64,000 nt of DNA from Onchidella celtica (taxonomy: Eukaryota; Mollusca; Gastropoda; Systellommatophora; Onchidiidae), in contig OZ007567.1 in the NCBI GenBank assembly GCA_963931925.1, positions 89,632,998 to 89,696,997 on the forward strand, given 5' to 3'. The position numbers and the translations under genes are program-made. How positions within the stretch are numbered: position 1 is the first letter of the stretch; the number at the start of each line of letters is the position of its first letter. Shown here in pieces: positions 34,677 to 48,052 of this stretch. The notes below the pieces were generated by a model. It made no database searches and was not told the origin of the DNA. It saw only the letters and a list, made by a program, of their open reading frames with translations.

Positions 34677-36595
34677 CTGATGATAACAATAAACATGTAA
34701 CTCTTATAAGGTTCCTCATGATTTGCTGTATGAAAAAAAAAAAAAAATTGTTAGTTACCCCTGAATCCACTGCAGAAAGCATCCCAAAAAGTATTCTGTG
34801 ACAAAAAAACAACAACAAAAAACCCCACTATTCTCAGGTTTTGACAACATGTTGAAATCACTTCATCTTTTGCAATCTTCCACTCAAACATGTACCACTG
34901 AAGATCATGACTTGCCTTAACACAGAAATAATACAAAATGAATGAAATACAATCCGAATGGCAATTTTTCATGCAAGAGAGCCAACAATCTCTGATCATG
35001 ATAATTACTAAAGTCCATGCAATCCCATTCAAACTTCCTCACGGAAAATATTGAAAAAAAAAAAAAAAGATTTGTATGCTGAGAGTTTCCTTTTTAGTGA
35101 TCTACTTCCACATGTCATATCACAAGAGTATCTGAACCACAGTTTCCTGTTGTGCTTAATTTACCCTGATCCCTGGTTGAAGGTTAGGAATTGAATATTA
35201 AATTATACTCATTGAGACAGCCTATTTACCAGCACTTCAAATCTTTGATGTACATATATTACTTATAGCTTACCTAAGGCAGAATCATAATGAACATCAC
35301 AGGCATAATTCAAATCAGATTGATGACGAAAAATACGGTAGCAACTTTTATTTTATCTAATAATACATCTAATAATATGCACAGACTTAAACCGTGAAAA
35401 AGTTGTCAATAACAAAAAAAAAATCATGGAAAAATATTCTATGCTGACCCCAGAAATACATGATGCCTGAGAGCTAGATCTTACTTTTAAAACAAGCCTA
35501 GTTGGTAAACTCACATGCATGTGAATAGACTACAGAGTCTTTCCATAAACCTTTCATAGGCAGATACATTGCATTTGGGTATCTTTTCAACATTTTGCGG
35601 CACCTACTCCACAAAGGATGTCAAGTGGCAACAAATCTATTGGTATAATTCTTTTCATGTCTTGAAAGACTAGTGAGTTTAATAAACCTTGGAGGGTTTA
35701 CAAATTATTTTCTAATTTGCTGTCACTCTCAGATGACCATAATACCTGAATTTGCAGTGTTTACAAGCCTGGAAGTATGTTGCTAGGATATGTTGTCCCA
35801 TTCAGCATCAACACACAATAATAAAGGAAGAAAATTACGGGCATATAAGAAAAAATAATAGTCTATGGGAACAGTTTCAATACTCCTGGCTTAATAAAAT
35901 TACTTATCAACATGACATTATATGTAATGAAATGTAAACTGAGTAACTTGACAATCATCAAAAATGAACAAGTTCTGAATTATCCAATTTTATCAACTAC
36001 ACTCTGACAATCGTAATGACTTTTAATTTTAAACCAGACAAGCAACAGTAAAAGAAGGAATCCGACATGCTGATGATAACATTTAGGTTCTACATCATAA
36101 TATTCCAAATACCACAATTATCATAATCTTTTTCTACAAGCGCAATTTAAGAAGTGACCATCCATTTAGTTACTGCGCCTGTGAACTACAGGGATAAAAA
36201 CATTTTATGAAAGCACTGCACTGAATCCTTTGAAGGAGCCACTATAGATTTACTCTGAAAACTGCTCCCTGACAAATAAGAAGTCACACATCACAACCAA
36301 AACTTTGATAATCCAATCTCTTACTGAATTGTGCAGTCTCCTGGTAATTAATATACCAACAATGTCCAAGCATGTGTTCAGGGACTTTCTACTTCTTCAG
36401 AAACATTATGAGATCCATAAGTCAGTACAACTAATACATTCATGTGGAAGCAACACTTGACACTCATAAAACTAGTAAAATGACATAAAACCTCAGACAC
36501 ACATTCTCTCATCATTTTCACTTCCTTCTCACATTTCAGAATGGAGATACTTTGCTGCATATATGCTTTATGGTGTTACCATAAGACAATAATAT
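34677..36595. other. Intron, nothing recognised
   Basis: AT-rich DNA with A runs; no exon signature. Confidence 0.35.
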
Positions 36596-36957
36596 TCATA
36601 CCACAAGGTCTTCCTCTGATATACCCAAGATCTGTTTTAATGTACAAGGATAAGGATCATGAAAATTTCTGTTAGCCTGAAATCTTATTTCAGCCTCTGC
36701 TGAGCTCCTGCCATGTTTCATCACAATATGTTGGTTAAAAGTGTTTTTTCTCTTTAGCCCAACTGAACAAAAAGGACAGAAAAACATGGGGACTATTCTC
36801 TCATGTCGTTCTTTCCAGTGTCTCATCAAGTCACTGACATCTCGCAGCTTTCCACCTTTACATCGGTCAACAGGACACCCATGACATGGTTTCCAGAATG
36901 CTGTGGCAGGATTGTATAATCTTCCTCTTGGAAATCTCTCACTGTATAATTGTATAC
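36596..36957 (-). CDS. Class A zinc-finger terminal exon
   Basis: About 120 residues from the acceptor TTTCAATTATAG. AFWKPCHGCPVDRC is followed by KLRDVSDLMRHWKERHE, a regular class A first finger. Finger 2 is FFCPFC, LKRKNT, to HIVMKH. NFHDPYPCTLKQILG is the tail, with an acidic end (SEEDLVV). The next exon starts only about 220 bp downstream, the tightest spacing in the class A block. Confidence 0.9.
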
Positions 36958-37180
36958 CTATAATTGAAAGTATATTTGTGACAAACACTTGCATCAGACT
37001 AGCTGCAAGTGAACACAGCAAGCCCAGAAAGGACGTTCATCAAATGATACCACATACTACAACACATCAAAGTTCTCATCAGTTTCTTACAACAACTGTT
37101 TCAAATCAAACCATATCAAACAATATAAACCACTCTAATGCAGTGCATGTAATGCCATGAAATGCATATAATAAACAAAC

Positions 37181-37518
37181 CTATCCTGCTCCTAAGATTA
37201 AACTGAGAGTTAAAGGATCCGGATCTAAATATTGACGGTTCAAGTTTCTCCCTTCCTTGTATGTAAAGCCAGCCACATTACCATTATGCTTGGTGCGTAC
37301 ATGAAAAGCCAAGTCTGATTTTCTTTTGAGGACTGAGGAGCAAAGGGAGCAAGCATATGTTGTCACATATCTTTCATGTTTCTCTGCCCAGTGCCATTTC
37401 AGTCTGCCAACTGAACATAATTTTCGAGCACAGCATCCCAAAACTGGACATCCACCACCCATTTCCCATAGTGCTTTGCTTGCGTTGTACTTAATAGCAG
37501 GATAAAGTCGGCGCACAC
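37181..37518 (-). CDS. Class A zinc-finger terminal exon
   Basis: About 112 residues from the acceptor TTGTTCACAG. ALWEMGGGCPVLGC leads to HWAEKHE (13-residue spacing). Finger 2 is YACSLC, LKRKSD, to HVRTKH. The tail QYLDPDPLTLSLILG ends three residues before the stop. Confidence 0.9.
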
Positions 37519-37991
37519 CTGTGAACAAGAATACAGTTTCAGAACCAAGAAAAATTTGAATAATTTCTGCCACATATGAAAGTAATTGTTTATGCACGGA
37601 CAGAGTTTTAGAATGCAACTACACAAAACTGCAACTGAAAAAATTAAAAACACACAAACATGTTTCAAAACACACTATTGGTCAACAATCAGTGAATGCA
37701 TATATCATGAAATTGACAACATGGTGGTTTTCTGAGACGAAAAAACAATGAAAGGTAATAATTCATCAGACTTCAGCTCACTGATGTAATACATGCATAC
37801 TATTGTAGTTTTGTACATGGGTTTTTACAGTTAAAAATTATCAATGCTGTGAAACTGCAAAGAATCACAATCAATTTACATGGACAACAAATCCCCTAAA
37901 ATGTACTGGCCCCAAATGATATGCATAGGGATATAATTTATCAAAGAAATTGCTATTGTCTGTGAAACTTAAAGCCCTAACAAAAACATGT

Positions 37992-38320
37992 TCACTCAAG
38001 TCCAAGCACAGCATTTAGTGTCAATGGAGATGGATCAATGAACTCTGGGTTGTGCTGATACTCAATTCTCCCAACCCCAGCTCTTGTTGTGCCTCCATGT
38101 TTCAACCGCACATGAGCAAACAAATTAGATTTCCTCTTAAATGACACTGTGGGACATAAAGCACAATAAAAATATGCAGTAATCTGTTCATGCTTTTCCA
38201 GCCAGTGACTTCGTAAGTCTGATTTGTTTCTGCAAAATCTGGCGCCACATCCATAGACCGGACAGCCACTGACCCGTTCCCATGCTGCTGCGTGAATGTG
38301 TTTCAGGTCAAGCCTGAGAT
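37992..38320 (-). CDS. Class A zinc-finger terminal exon
   Basis: About 109 residues. The acceptor TTCCTTCTGCAG gives Asp as the split residue. AAWERVSGCPVYGC leads to HWLEKHE. Finger 2 (FYCALC, FKRKSN, to HVRLKH) has 13 residues between Cys and His, one more than usual. IEYQHNPEF and IDPSPLTLNAVLG close the exon. The IEYQHN stretch links it to the exons at 28995 and 30726. Confidence 0.9.
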
Positions 38321-38818
38321 CTGCAGAAGGAAAACAAGTGTCCCAATAATGCTTCTGTAGAGAAACTGAGCAGATGCCATGGTTATGTGTCCACAAGGAA
38401 AGCTGCCTCCTTGATGTGAATTTAAGACAACATGTGGACAAAAAAAACAACAACACAAAAACAAGAAGCACTCTCAAATTTAACACAAGTTGGATGTAAC
38501 ACAAACTCCCAGCACCTAATGTTCAGCCCAGCATGTTTATTGTGTTTCTGTGAACTTCAGGTCTCACCTCTATTTTTGTTTTCATTCTATCATGTGAAGA
38601 AACAACAACACATGCAAAATAATATGCAGAAAGATTGCACTGATCACTGTTCATGTTACTGGAATAATGCTTGACAAGAATAGAGTATTTAAGAAAATCC
38701 ATTCTTGACCTGTAAAAATCGACATCCATGTTCATCTGCCATTGTTAAAAGGTTATATGATAGTACTGTGCCACCCCTTTCATCTGTATTTCCACTGTAG
38801 CAATACTGAGAAAAAAAA

Positions 38819-39162
38819 TCAAGTCCCGATCTTGCCACTGCTGATATCATGTGTTCCAAAAATCATGTCCAAATTAAGAGGGTATGGATCCAAAAACTGT
38901 TTATTGATTTGGTAAACTCCCACCAGATCTCTCATATCAATGGAAATGCCATGTGCCATTCTGGCATGGCGTGAAACATCTCTTTTCCGTTTATGCTGGC
39001 AGCCGCATCTGGGACATGGGTATTTTACAACAACCTCTTCATGTTTTTCTTTCCAGTGGCTCAAAAACTGCAGCCTACTGTGGAACAGCCTGCCTGCACA
39101 ACCGTCCACTGGACATGGATCCCGGGGTTGCCATGAAAGCAAGCTTTTGCTCTTGAGTGTCC
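38819..39162 (-). CDS. Class A zinc-finger terminal exon
   Basis: About 114 residues from the acceptor TTTTGTCACCAG. SWQPRDPCPVDGC begins finger 1 (HWKEKHE). Finger 2 is YPCPRC, HKRKRD, to HARMAH. DLVGVYQINKQF and LDPYPLNLDMIFG form the tail, followed by a 12-residue extension. The tail spacer resembles the exon at 39771 (DLKEVYEHNKGY), so the two are likely sisters. Confidence 0.9.
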
Positions 39163-39479
39163 CTGGTGACAAAACAAAATTGAAACATCGCTGGTAAATC
39201 TGAAGCTGTCAAACTTGAAGTGCTGCACATAAAAGTGCACCAAGATAAAGGATTGAAGCATTGAGTAACAGTCCACAGCAGGTGTTATAGATGACTGATG
39301 CATGTCCAAATAAGGAAAAACCAACAGTGCTTGTCTTACGTTGTATAAACAAAATCAATTGGTGAGTGACCAAAACAGGTACATGTATAAAAAATTTCAC
39401 ACAAGATACAGATGTACATTTGCTTACACAGATCTCATTTAGTTAGGGAAGCATATTGTGTGCACTGTTAATTTTGTTA

Positions 39480-39642
39480 ATTTAGTTAATTTATCAGTGT
39501 GTGTGTATATATGTGTGTGTGCGCGCTATGTATCATACTTTCTGCTTCTGTAACTATATTGTTATGTATTCAATGATCAAAACAAATTTCCTTGTACAAG
39601 GACGAATAAAATTTATCTTATCTTATCTTATCTTATTTCCAA
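39480..39642 (+). mobile_element. Non-LTR retroposon 3' end with TTATC repeats
   Basis: The end CCTTGTACAAGGACGAATAAA followed by five or so TTATC units is the usual terminal structure of a non-LTR element: an end hairpin, a polyadenylation-like word, then pentanucleotide repeats. The body was not recognised. Confidence 0.6.
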
Positions 39643-39770
39643 AAGTTTTAAGACTAAAGAACAACGCAAACAAAAAAAGCAAAAAAAAAGCAAGTGTCAA
39701 GTGTCTTGAAGCTCTTGGAACAAAGCACAAATCATCACTGGTAAAACCACATAACTAAAAGCTTGATTCA

Positions 39771-40081
39771 TTATGTAATCCCTAAAATTGAATCGAGGGT
39801 ATATGGCCAGGGATCAACGTATCCTTTATTGTGCTCATAAACTTCCTTTAGATCCACAACTGGGACTGCAAACCTATGGACTGTCCGAACATGTCTTAAA
39901 ACTTCTGCTCTTCTTTTGCCATGTTTATGACAATATGGACAAATATATTTGATAATGATCTCTTCATGCTTTTCTTTCCAATGACGCTGGAAGTCAAATT
40001 TGCAAACGAATCCATTGCCTTGACAGGAAGATACTGGACATTTTGATCCTGGTGTCCAGTGATGTTTAAAAGAAGCCTGTC
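39771..40081 (-). CDS. Class A zinc-finger terminal exon
   Basis: About 103 residues from the acceptor TTTTGTCAACAG. HHWTPGSKCPVSSC leads to HWKEKHE. Finger 2 is YICPYC, GKRRAE, to HVRTVH. GYVDPWPYTLDSILG is the tail, with DPWPY in place of DPxPL. It sits 0.6 kb from its likely sister at 38819. Confidence 0.9.
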
Positions 40082-40861
40082 CTGTTGACAAAATAAGACA
40101 ACAAACTCAGATATAAGAGCAGGTGCCAATATCATAAAAAGGAAGAAATAAAGGGGTTAAAAAGTCCATCCAAAGAAACAAATTAATTTCACTGGTTCCT
40201 ATCACCTGGTAAAATAAAGGTATCTTGTGTCAAAACCTTTTCAGCTCACAATCTTAAATAGCTAATGTTGAAATCATACTCTATAAGCAAGGTAATATCT
40301 GCCACATTACAGAACATCCTCCACATTCAATAAATATGTGAAGAAGAGAAGCATGTCTGGCCACACTTTGCTCTCTTTCAGATGACTAAGCACAACATGA
40401 CCAGTAATATAAATTCACCACAGGAATATGCCTCTCTTTCCAGTTCAAGTTTAACAACCTTTGTATGAAGCCTTTGGCAAGCTCTCTCTGCAACCACATT
40501 TCTTTCCAGTGACAATGAAAAGCAGTTGCATAAGAAACAGAAGAAGGGCATCCAGGCTATCAGCACAACAATTTCTAAAAAAGTGTTCATTCAACTTGAA
40601 AATGACTGTTCAGTTTAAAAGAGAGGAAGAATCACCCTTTCAATGTCCTTACTCAGCAACGACATCTTAAACTACCACAGCAAATATGAACCCATCATAC
40701 AAAATTTGAATGATTTGAAGACACTGTTTGAAATATGACCTCAAAAAGTATACATTACATGATAAAAATAACTTGAACAATCAGAAAAATGTCATACATG
40801 ATGAATGACGTAACAACCCATCCTATTGACATTCATATCATGCATGTTGAATATAATACTC

Positions 40862-41214
40862 TCAATCAAATCCCAATGCCACGTCAAGTGTAAATGGATA
40901 TGGTGATACAAACTCCTTATTTGCTTGAAAATCAGTTTTTCCTGTGCATGTTTTTGTTTGTAAATTAATATGATGTGTCTTGCTCATATGTCGATTCAAA
41001 TTTCCTTTCCTCTTGGCGACAAAATTACACAGTGTACAATGATGAATTTTGACAAATTCTTCATGTTTCTCCATCCAGTGACGTTTCATTTCACATTCCG
41101 TAAAACCAACACGATGCTGTAGGTTGGTAGTGCAAGCTGTAACAGGGCAGAAAAATCGCTTATAAGATCGAATTGGCACCACCCCTCTCATTCTTGACGG
41201 AAGGGTGTTCCAGC
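40862..41214 (-). CDS. Class A zinc-finger terminal exon (long first finger)
   Basis: About 117 residues from the acceptor TGTCCCCAG; the split codon gives Gly, then WNTLPSRMRG. The Met at 41191 is internal, not a start. Finger 1 (FCPVTAC) has 17 residues before HWMEKHE instead of 13. Finger 2 is HHCTLC, AKRKGN, to HMSKTH. EFVSPYPFTLDVALG is a slightly changed tail (SP for DP). It is the first class A exon met when reading the gene 5' to 3'. Confidence 0.88.
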
Positions 41215-41951
41215 CTGGGGACAGAAATATGTTGGTGAAAAAGAGGACTTGGTCATACCTTCACAATGCAATAAACCAAAAGACAAAAATTAAGGGGGTG
41301 AGCAAGAGATACATTCTCCCCAATTCTATGCAGGCACAAAATATGTACATGTCTTTAAAGAAGGCAAAAGGTTTATCTACATCAGCTCTTCCCTGGGCTG
41401 TGCTAGGATACTATTCAGTGGTCCACAGGAATGTCAAATACAGATGTACAAGTACGAGATTGAGATGGCATTGAAATAAAGCCTTGTGTATTTTTCAAAA
41501 TGACACTTGAAAGAATCCAATTAAACAAAATGAAACAAAAAGCATACAGATGGACAGATGATAATAGAATTGTTTTTCCATTTATTGAAAAACAAAACAA
41601 AAAACAACAAAACATAGGGGAAATTGCTCATACTTATTAAAGAGTACAAAATATATTCCATCATCACTGAATTAAATTAAAAGTGCATTTTTGTTCACCA
41701 CCATGAATAAAATATCCATTGTCAACAATGACATACATATAATACATCTTACAACAAGACCAGACCAATGTTTTATGATCTTCACAAAGTACAAATTGTG
41801 TTGGACAACACTGACTGATATATGGAACCGTGATTTCAGACTCTTTCATAATTCAATACACATCAAAAGTGTAAAGTCTAGGAATGCAAATTACAACAAA
41901 CAAAAATTACAAGTTTTCAAAAAATTTGCAGCCAAATACCTGGCCTCTAAT

Positions 41952-42169
41952 TTAACTCCAAACCATTTTTTCTCTACAAACACGCATATGTCTGATACTG
42001 CTTCGCTTGTAATGAAAACATCTGGTGCAGAATTGACACTTGTATGGAGCTACACCAAGATGAAACTTGTTGTAATGATCTTTGTAATCCCTGCTGCTAA
42101 AGAAAGTTTTCTGACACTGGTCACAACAGCTGGTAATCTTCTTCATTGTGCCTCTTTCTTGACCAGTGG
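41952..42169 (-). CDS. Class B zinc-finger terminal exon
   Basis: About 72 residues from the acceptor CATTTGCAG (split residue Ala). Finger 1 is CCDQC to HYNKFH and finger 2 YKCQFC to RHMRVC, with a C2HC ligand set. It marks the right-hand border between class A and the main class B block. Confidence 0.87.
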
Positions 42170-44379
42170 CTGCAAATGGACAATGTACAATGCACAAGTG
42201 TGAGTTACTTTCAATCACTCAATTTTGTTCTATTCTCACAGTTTTTGTCTGTCTCAGTGTCTGTCTGTTTTTTCACACACAAAATACAAAACACCAGTTC
42301 AGTATTTCACAGGTAATTATGGTCATAAAAACATTGCCCCAAGAAAACAAAAAATAAAAAAAATAAGTTTTCAGATATGAATAAACAAAAAATTGTCATG
42401 TCAACCAATGGTATAACGTACATTGTATGTAGTTTCATATGTGACTTCAACTTGAGCTGATAATCGTAGATTCTTCATACAAGTATATGTATTTCATGAT
42501 GATACAATTAGCTTGCAGTCTAACCTGAAACTATTCGTTAAAAAGAGCAACCTTGGCAGTTCAATTAACTGGCAGTACTGAAGTAGCCTACACACTGAAT
42601 TTGTGTTGTGGTTGTGATTTCATCTACTGTGAAAAACTGAAATTTTTCTTAAAACTTCTGTGAGTGTAAAGTTTACTTACGGTCTGAACAAATGCATTTT
42701 CTCTAAATCTACAAATGTTTGACAACAATTTAGAGTAATTTATACATAATATCAGCATTTAAGGAAACATAACATGTGGGCTGGGAGAATAACAGTAACA
42801 ATCTTTGGTTCACACCATTTTCATTCATGAATTTGATGGGATTTTCCATTCATCTAGTACAAATTCAATACAAACTTAGATTACAGAGTGAGTATAGACA
42901 GATTTTATACTGATTAGATCCAGCAGAATGACTATCTTTTGAACATAAAAGAAAAAAGCTGTTGGGGATGGTTTTCTTTTAAAACTTGAAAACAAAAATG
43001 AAATCATCTCGATAAATACCATGGCTGGTGAAAACAGGAGCTGACTTCAAACACTACTTTGAATTCATGAAATAAAAACACAATAACACAATTTTGTGAA
43101 CTCTTTTGCCCCTAGTCAATGAAGCATTGTCCAGAACCGTAAGTCACTCATTTCTAGTTTTCCATCCCAACATTTGTGTGGTGGTCTGGGAAACTAATCT
43201 TTTTCTGAATACTGTGGTTTTTAAATTTTTTATTTATCTCGTCTAGTTTTTTTTTTTTAATGAATTTTTTAAGATGCCAGGTCACAGAACATAAAAAACT
43301 GAGAAAACGGACTTTAAAGATTGAGCAAACTATTTATTTTGCTAAAACAGCAAAAAATCAACAATACATAACAATTTAGTACATAAACATGAAGTAAAAG
43401 ATACTATTTACAATCTACTTGGCAGCCCTCTTGGTTAATATTCAATAATAATGATTTGTTGACAAAAATTGAACAAAATTTGAACAAAATTTTTCGATTT
43501 TTTTTTAGCGGAAGTCGATCTTCCACCTTCGGTTTTTGAATGCGCAGTGAATCTGTGTGTACTGTATTCATGCGCACGTGTGCCAGTTAGAGTGGTGATG
43601 AAATTTCCGACAGATTGATGTGCAACATGTTGATTTGTGTGGGTTCTTTTCATTGCAAAACTGTGGTGCAAAACGGTGGTTGATTAACCACTTTTTAAGC
43701 AATGTCTGCACGTCAAATCAGAAATCCAGATAATCAATAGGCCTCGGAAATCTTCAAATTAAACACATTTATAGTTAGTGTTGCAAGTTGATATTTTCCA
43801 GATCATTCGATAAATGGCTTAAAAACAGAAAACAACCAATATCTCAAAATCAACCTTGGACCCCAAAATCAACTTATTTTGCCTATAATCTCTGCCAGCC
43901 GAATTGCGACAATTCCGTGCTTTTCCCAGACCACCACACATTTCTCAGTGGAACATATCTCAAGGTGTATTCTGATTTTGACTCAGAGCTATATATATGG
44001 GGAGTTTATCATCACTGTTCAAAACATTTTATTCCTGTAATTATCAAATGACATATATAATATATCTATTATAGAGCAATGAAAAAAAAAAAGACTTTCC
44101 ACCTTCCTGGTAAAACTTTGATGCTAACAATGTACAGAAAGCCACTTCCTACATTCATGTTTTTCTGACATTATGACTCTTCTAATATGATCCACAAAAT
44201 TTTGAATTTCTTGAATGTGTATATTAAGAACTACATACCATAAGCAAACTTACTGTGGTTTACATACACACTGCTTGAGCCATGCTTCAATTTGCACAGA
44301 AACACAGAGGAAAAAAATACAAAGTTTATCTATACCGCTATTCTACTCAGAAGAGTTCAATGTTTAAACTGAGTAATCT
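42170..44379. other. Intron between class B exons
   Basis: 2.2 kb of AT-rich DNA with no finger signature. The open frame at 43435-43671 (-) has no domain or acceptor. Confidence 0.35.
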
Positions 44380-44627
44380 TTATAAATCATTTCTTTTCCG
44401 TACACACAAAAGCATATGTCTGTCTCTGCTCCTCTTATAAGGGAAAGATTTCCAGCACTTTGTGCAAGAATATGGGTTAACTCTGAGGTGGACACTGTTG
44501 TGATGTTCCACTACTCCCCGTCTGTTTGGAAATCTCCTTCCACATTCTGGGCATTCATACTGTCCATGATCACTTCTGTTTATTTCAGTTGGTGGGACTG
44601 TTGATTTGAGATGTAGCAAATTCATAA
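44380..44627 (-). CDS. Class B zinc-finger terminal exon
   Basis: About 82 residues. The acceptor CTTTTTTCTCCAG precedes TTATG, so the apparent start Met is the second residue of the exon after a split Val. Finger 1 is YECPEC to HHNSVH and finger 2 YSCTKC to RHMLLC. A short basic end follows. Confidence 0.87.
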
Positions 44628-47001
44628 CTGGAGAAAAAAGAGCAATAAAAAAAGTGTTTGTCCTGTTCTTGAGATCTGCATGGGAACCTCAGATTCAGAA
44701 GTCAAGTGTCCAACGAGCACTGTTACAAACTGTTTTTCACAAGTCTTGTGCGAAAAGCAGAGCGCATTTTTTTTTCTTTTACATATTAGTGAGCAGGCTA
44801 CTTCAGCACAGGAAAATAACACCATTAATTATTTTTGGAGAGTATATTATATATTCAAAATACTCTTTATAATGCCTGGTCCTATGGCCCAAAATTAAAA
44901 CGTATCTTAAAAATGTAAGGTCCCTGAAACTTTGATGCAGAACAGTGTTCCCTGGTGTGACCAAGGTGATCCCATTTTGATTAAGTGCTGAAACATTCCA
45001 AAAAGGTTCTAGCTAATGGTTTTGGTTCTGTGCTCCCCCCCCCCCCCCCTTTAGAATTTTAATAAAGAAGAGCTCTCACTAAAAACTGCATTTCATAACT
45101 AGCTGTAAGTGTAAGGGCACGCCATGACCATGGTTCCCAACTATTTGAGATTAAATTTTGTGTTTTCACTTTTAAAATTTTTTTTTTTGAAGTAATTCAA
45201 ATAAACCATTAAAACTCCATTTTAGGATGGATTTTCCTTTATGCAATCTGAGGTATACAGCCTCTGGTTATGAATTATGAAATTCTTTTGTCTGGGAATA
45301 AAACATGCTATAGAAATAGCCAGCTGTTCATAGAATTAGCTTTTGTTTCAAAATGGCATGAAATATGTAGTCAGCTCTGCTTTTTTGAAGGTATTAGTGA
45401 CTGTTTGGTATGTTACGGTTGGTTGGGAGTAGCATTTTTCTGAAATGGCGAAATACTTTTACAGTGTTCAAAACAAATGAAATCAATAGACTTATGTACT
45501 CTTGTTGAGGTATATATGTTCATTACAAAATTTACTGATCCAGTCTACTTGCAAAAGAAATAAAAAATTAAGCTCAATTTTTGTGCAGCGTTGAGTGAAC
45601 CTGCATTGCAAACTTTTCACAGATGATGCACTATCTTATAACATATAGATGTGCCTCTGGATATATTTGGTAAAGACGAGAGATGCGACATTACTAAATA
45701 TTGTTGAAGTCTGAGTACTTTGTTCAGTTGGTAATGTTTCAGTGATGGAACAGCCCTGACAGGATACAGACTATGCTATAAAAATCTCTTACTGCACAAT
45801 CCCTGGTCCCTGCATACTGACGAGAAACAAAAACAACAAGAAGAAAATTATAATGACAAACAAAAAAAACAACTTTCTAGAATGATATAATTTTGTTTCA
45901 TCCATACGTTTAAAAAATATGACTTTTTGTGAATAAAAGATTGCTTGTGTACAACTTTTTCTTTAATGTGCACTTGTGGACTTGGTAGAATGTGTACATC
46001 ACCACATGTCAAACCAAATAAAACAAATGACATACAATGAAGAGCCACAATTTGGCAAACACTGAAAAGCAACAAACATGCTTGTTAAAGATAATCCAAT
46101 TTTATTTAAGTATAAATTGTACAGGGTGATTTTTTTCATAAGAATTTGCCGTACAATGAATAGAACTTTTAAAATTTGTTTATGAACACTTGCAGAGCAC
46201 AGAAATATAAAAAGATGCAACCCCTCCGCCACTTAAAAAAAAAAAAAAAACAACCCAGAAAGCAAAACTGACCAACATGAAAATGAACAACAATATGATA
46301 AAACAATTCAATCTTGCCCTGATTTTCCCTGGATGACAATGAAATTTACATGTATGTAACATGTATAACTTGGTTGGTCAAAATGCCTTGAATTGAACAA
46401 TCAATAAAGTTGCAACACATTTCAATCTCTTAAATAAAATATTTATGACAAATACCTCTACTCATTAAAAAAGACTAAGAACTCAGATAGCATCTATGTG
46501 GGACAGAAGATTATTTTATGTTGGATAAAGCATTTGCTCCAGCGCCATGAAGTGTAACCAAATTTTCCCCGTCTCAAATGCAACAAATTCTCATGAGGGA
46601 TTCCATAAAGAAACAGATCTGAAATCAATTCATTTAACGAACACTGTCAAAATCTATGTTAAACCAAGTAGACAGTTTTAGTTAATGCAAGAATGCTATG
46701 CTTGGGTACATAGAGCACATATTCTGATGTTTTATCATGTTCATTCCAGTCTGTTCAAACATCAACAATAAAAAGTGGCACTGATGGCCCTTTGAATACA
46801 AAATTTAAAGAAAAGGAAGTTTCATCTGAACCTGAATAATATACGCATGTCATGTGACACAAAATCTGTTCAATAGAAAAGTAATACATGGAGTTCTTAC
46901 CATGTGATATTCATGTTAAAACTGACATGCTATTTTTCCCCCCAAGATAATGCCATCTAATGATAATGGCATGGTAATGATGGTTTTGTGACAACTGAGA
47001 T
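44628..47001. other. Intron, nothing recognised
   Basis: 2.4 kb, AT-rich, with a C run at about 45037-45050. No exon was found here on either strand. Confidence 0.35.
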
Positions 47002-47261
47002 CTACTCAGCAGAATTCAGTTCCATGTTACATGTATATTCTGCATCTGTTTTTGGCGAAGAGTAACTACGAGCAAGAAATCCACTGCATGAAAGAACATG
47101 CCGGTTCATATTGTGTTTATATGCAAAACGTCTGCCACATTTCAAACAGGTGAAAGGAAAAATCTTGAAATGTACGCTATTTTTGTGTTCCCTCAGACGA
47201 TAAGAATCCTTGAAACCTTTACCACAGATATTACATCCATATCTTGGAAAACAGTAGAAAC
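47002..47261 (-). CDS. Class B zinc-finger terminal exon without any N-terminal Met
   Basis: The exon reads from the acceptor TCTCCTCAG (47262-47263) for about 86 residues. Finger 1 is YGCNIC, GKGFKDSYRL, to HKNSVH; finger 2 is FTCLKC, GRRFAYKHNM, to RHVLSC. A 28-residue Ser/Glu-rich tail ends in NSAE and a TAG stop (47002-47004). The first Met falls inside finger 2, so an ATG-based search misses the exon. Finger 1 resembles the neighbour at 47859 (KxFRDSYxLKEHKNSVHFK), suggesting tandem duplication. Confidence 0.88.
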
Positions 47262-47858
47262 CTGAGGAGAATTGACAAAAGAAAAAGAATAAATGCTTTT
47301 ATTTTTAAGTTACTTTAACATGCTGTTGGTTCAAAATTTCCACTTTCTGCTGTGTAAACATAAACAATACAGACACTTTAGCCATGCCTAAAAAACAAAA
47401 TTGGCTGAAATACTAATCCATCTCTTGAAAATTCTATTTCAAGTTTGAAAAAAGGGTGGGAAAAAACAACCACTCCTGTGGCCACATTTGAAAAATTATC
47501 TTTCACAAAAAGACTGCTGAAAGATTGAACAGTAGAACATTTTTCTAAAGTGATGTACAAAAAGGAATTCTATTAAAAAAGATGCACTTCCTGAGAAGAG
47601 CATCGACTTGTGTCTTACTACCGTCTCGGAGCATTAAAAATTCACATTCCAAAATTAAAATGAAATCATTAATGCTTAAAACAACAACAAATTTAACTGC
47701 TAATTCAAGAACAAATGTGCAACAGTTAATGCAACTGAAAACGCACACTGAGTATTTATTGGACACCATCCTTTTCATGGATGTTGTGACTGAGACTACA
47801 GGCTAAACACTTGACCACATAAAATGGATAAACTGTGGTCAGGACTTGTGACAACCTT

Positions 47859-48052
47859 TTACTTTTCATATCTGATACACAATATTTTATGGCGATTCAT
47901 ATTTTGTTTGTAGGCAAACCCTTTGCCACACTTTGGACATACATGCGGACAAAACTTAAAATGAACACTGTTTTTATGCTCTTTTAGACAGTATGAATCC
48001 CGGAAAATCTTTCCACACATACTACAGCTGTAACGCTGACAAATGACAGCAC
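47859..48052 (-). CDS. Class B zinc-finger terminal exon
   Basis: About 64 residues, a compact exon from the acceptor CTCTTCCCCAG. YSCSMC, GKIFRDSYCL, to HKNSVH, then HVCPKC, GKGFAYKQNM, to RHKILC. It is the closest relative of the exon at 47002 and lies about 0.6 kb from it. Confidence 0.9.

Noticed and set aside
41205-41474. Plus-strand frame of 89 residues
   Set aside because: It overlaps the acceptor region of the exon at 40862 and has no domain.
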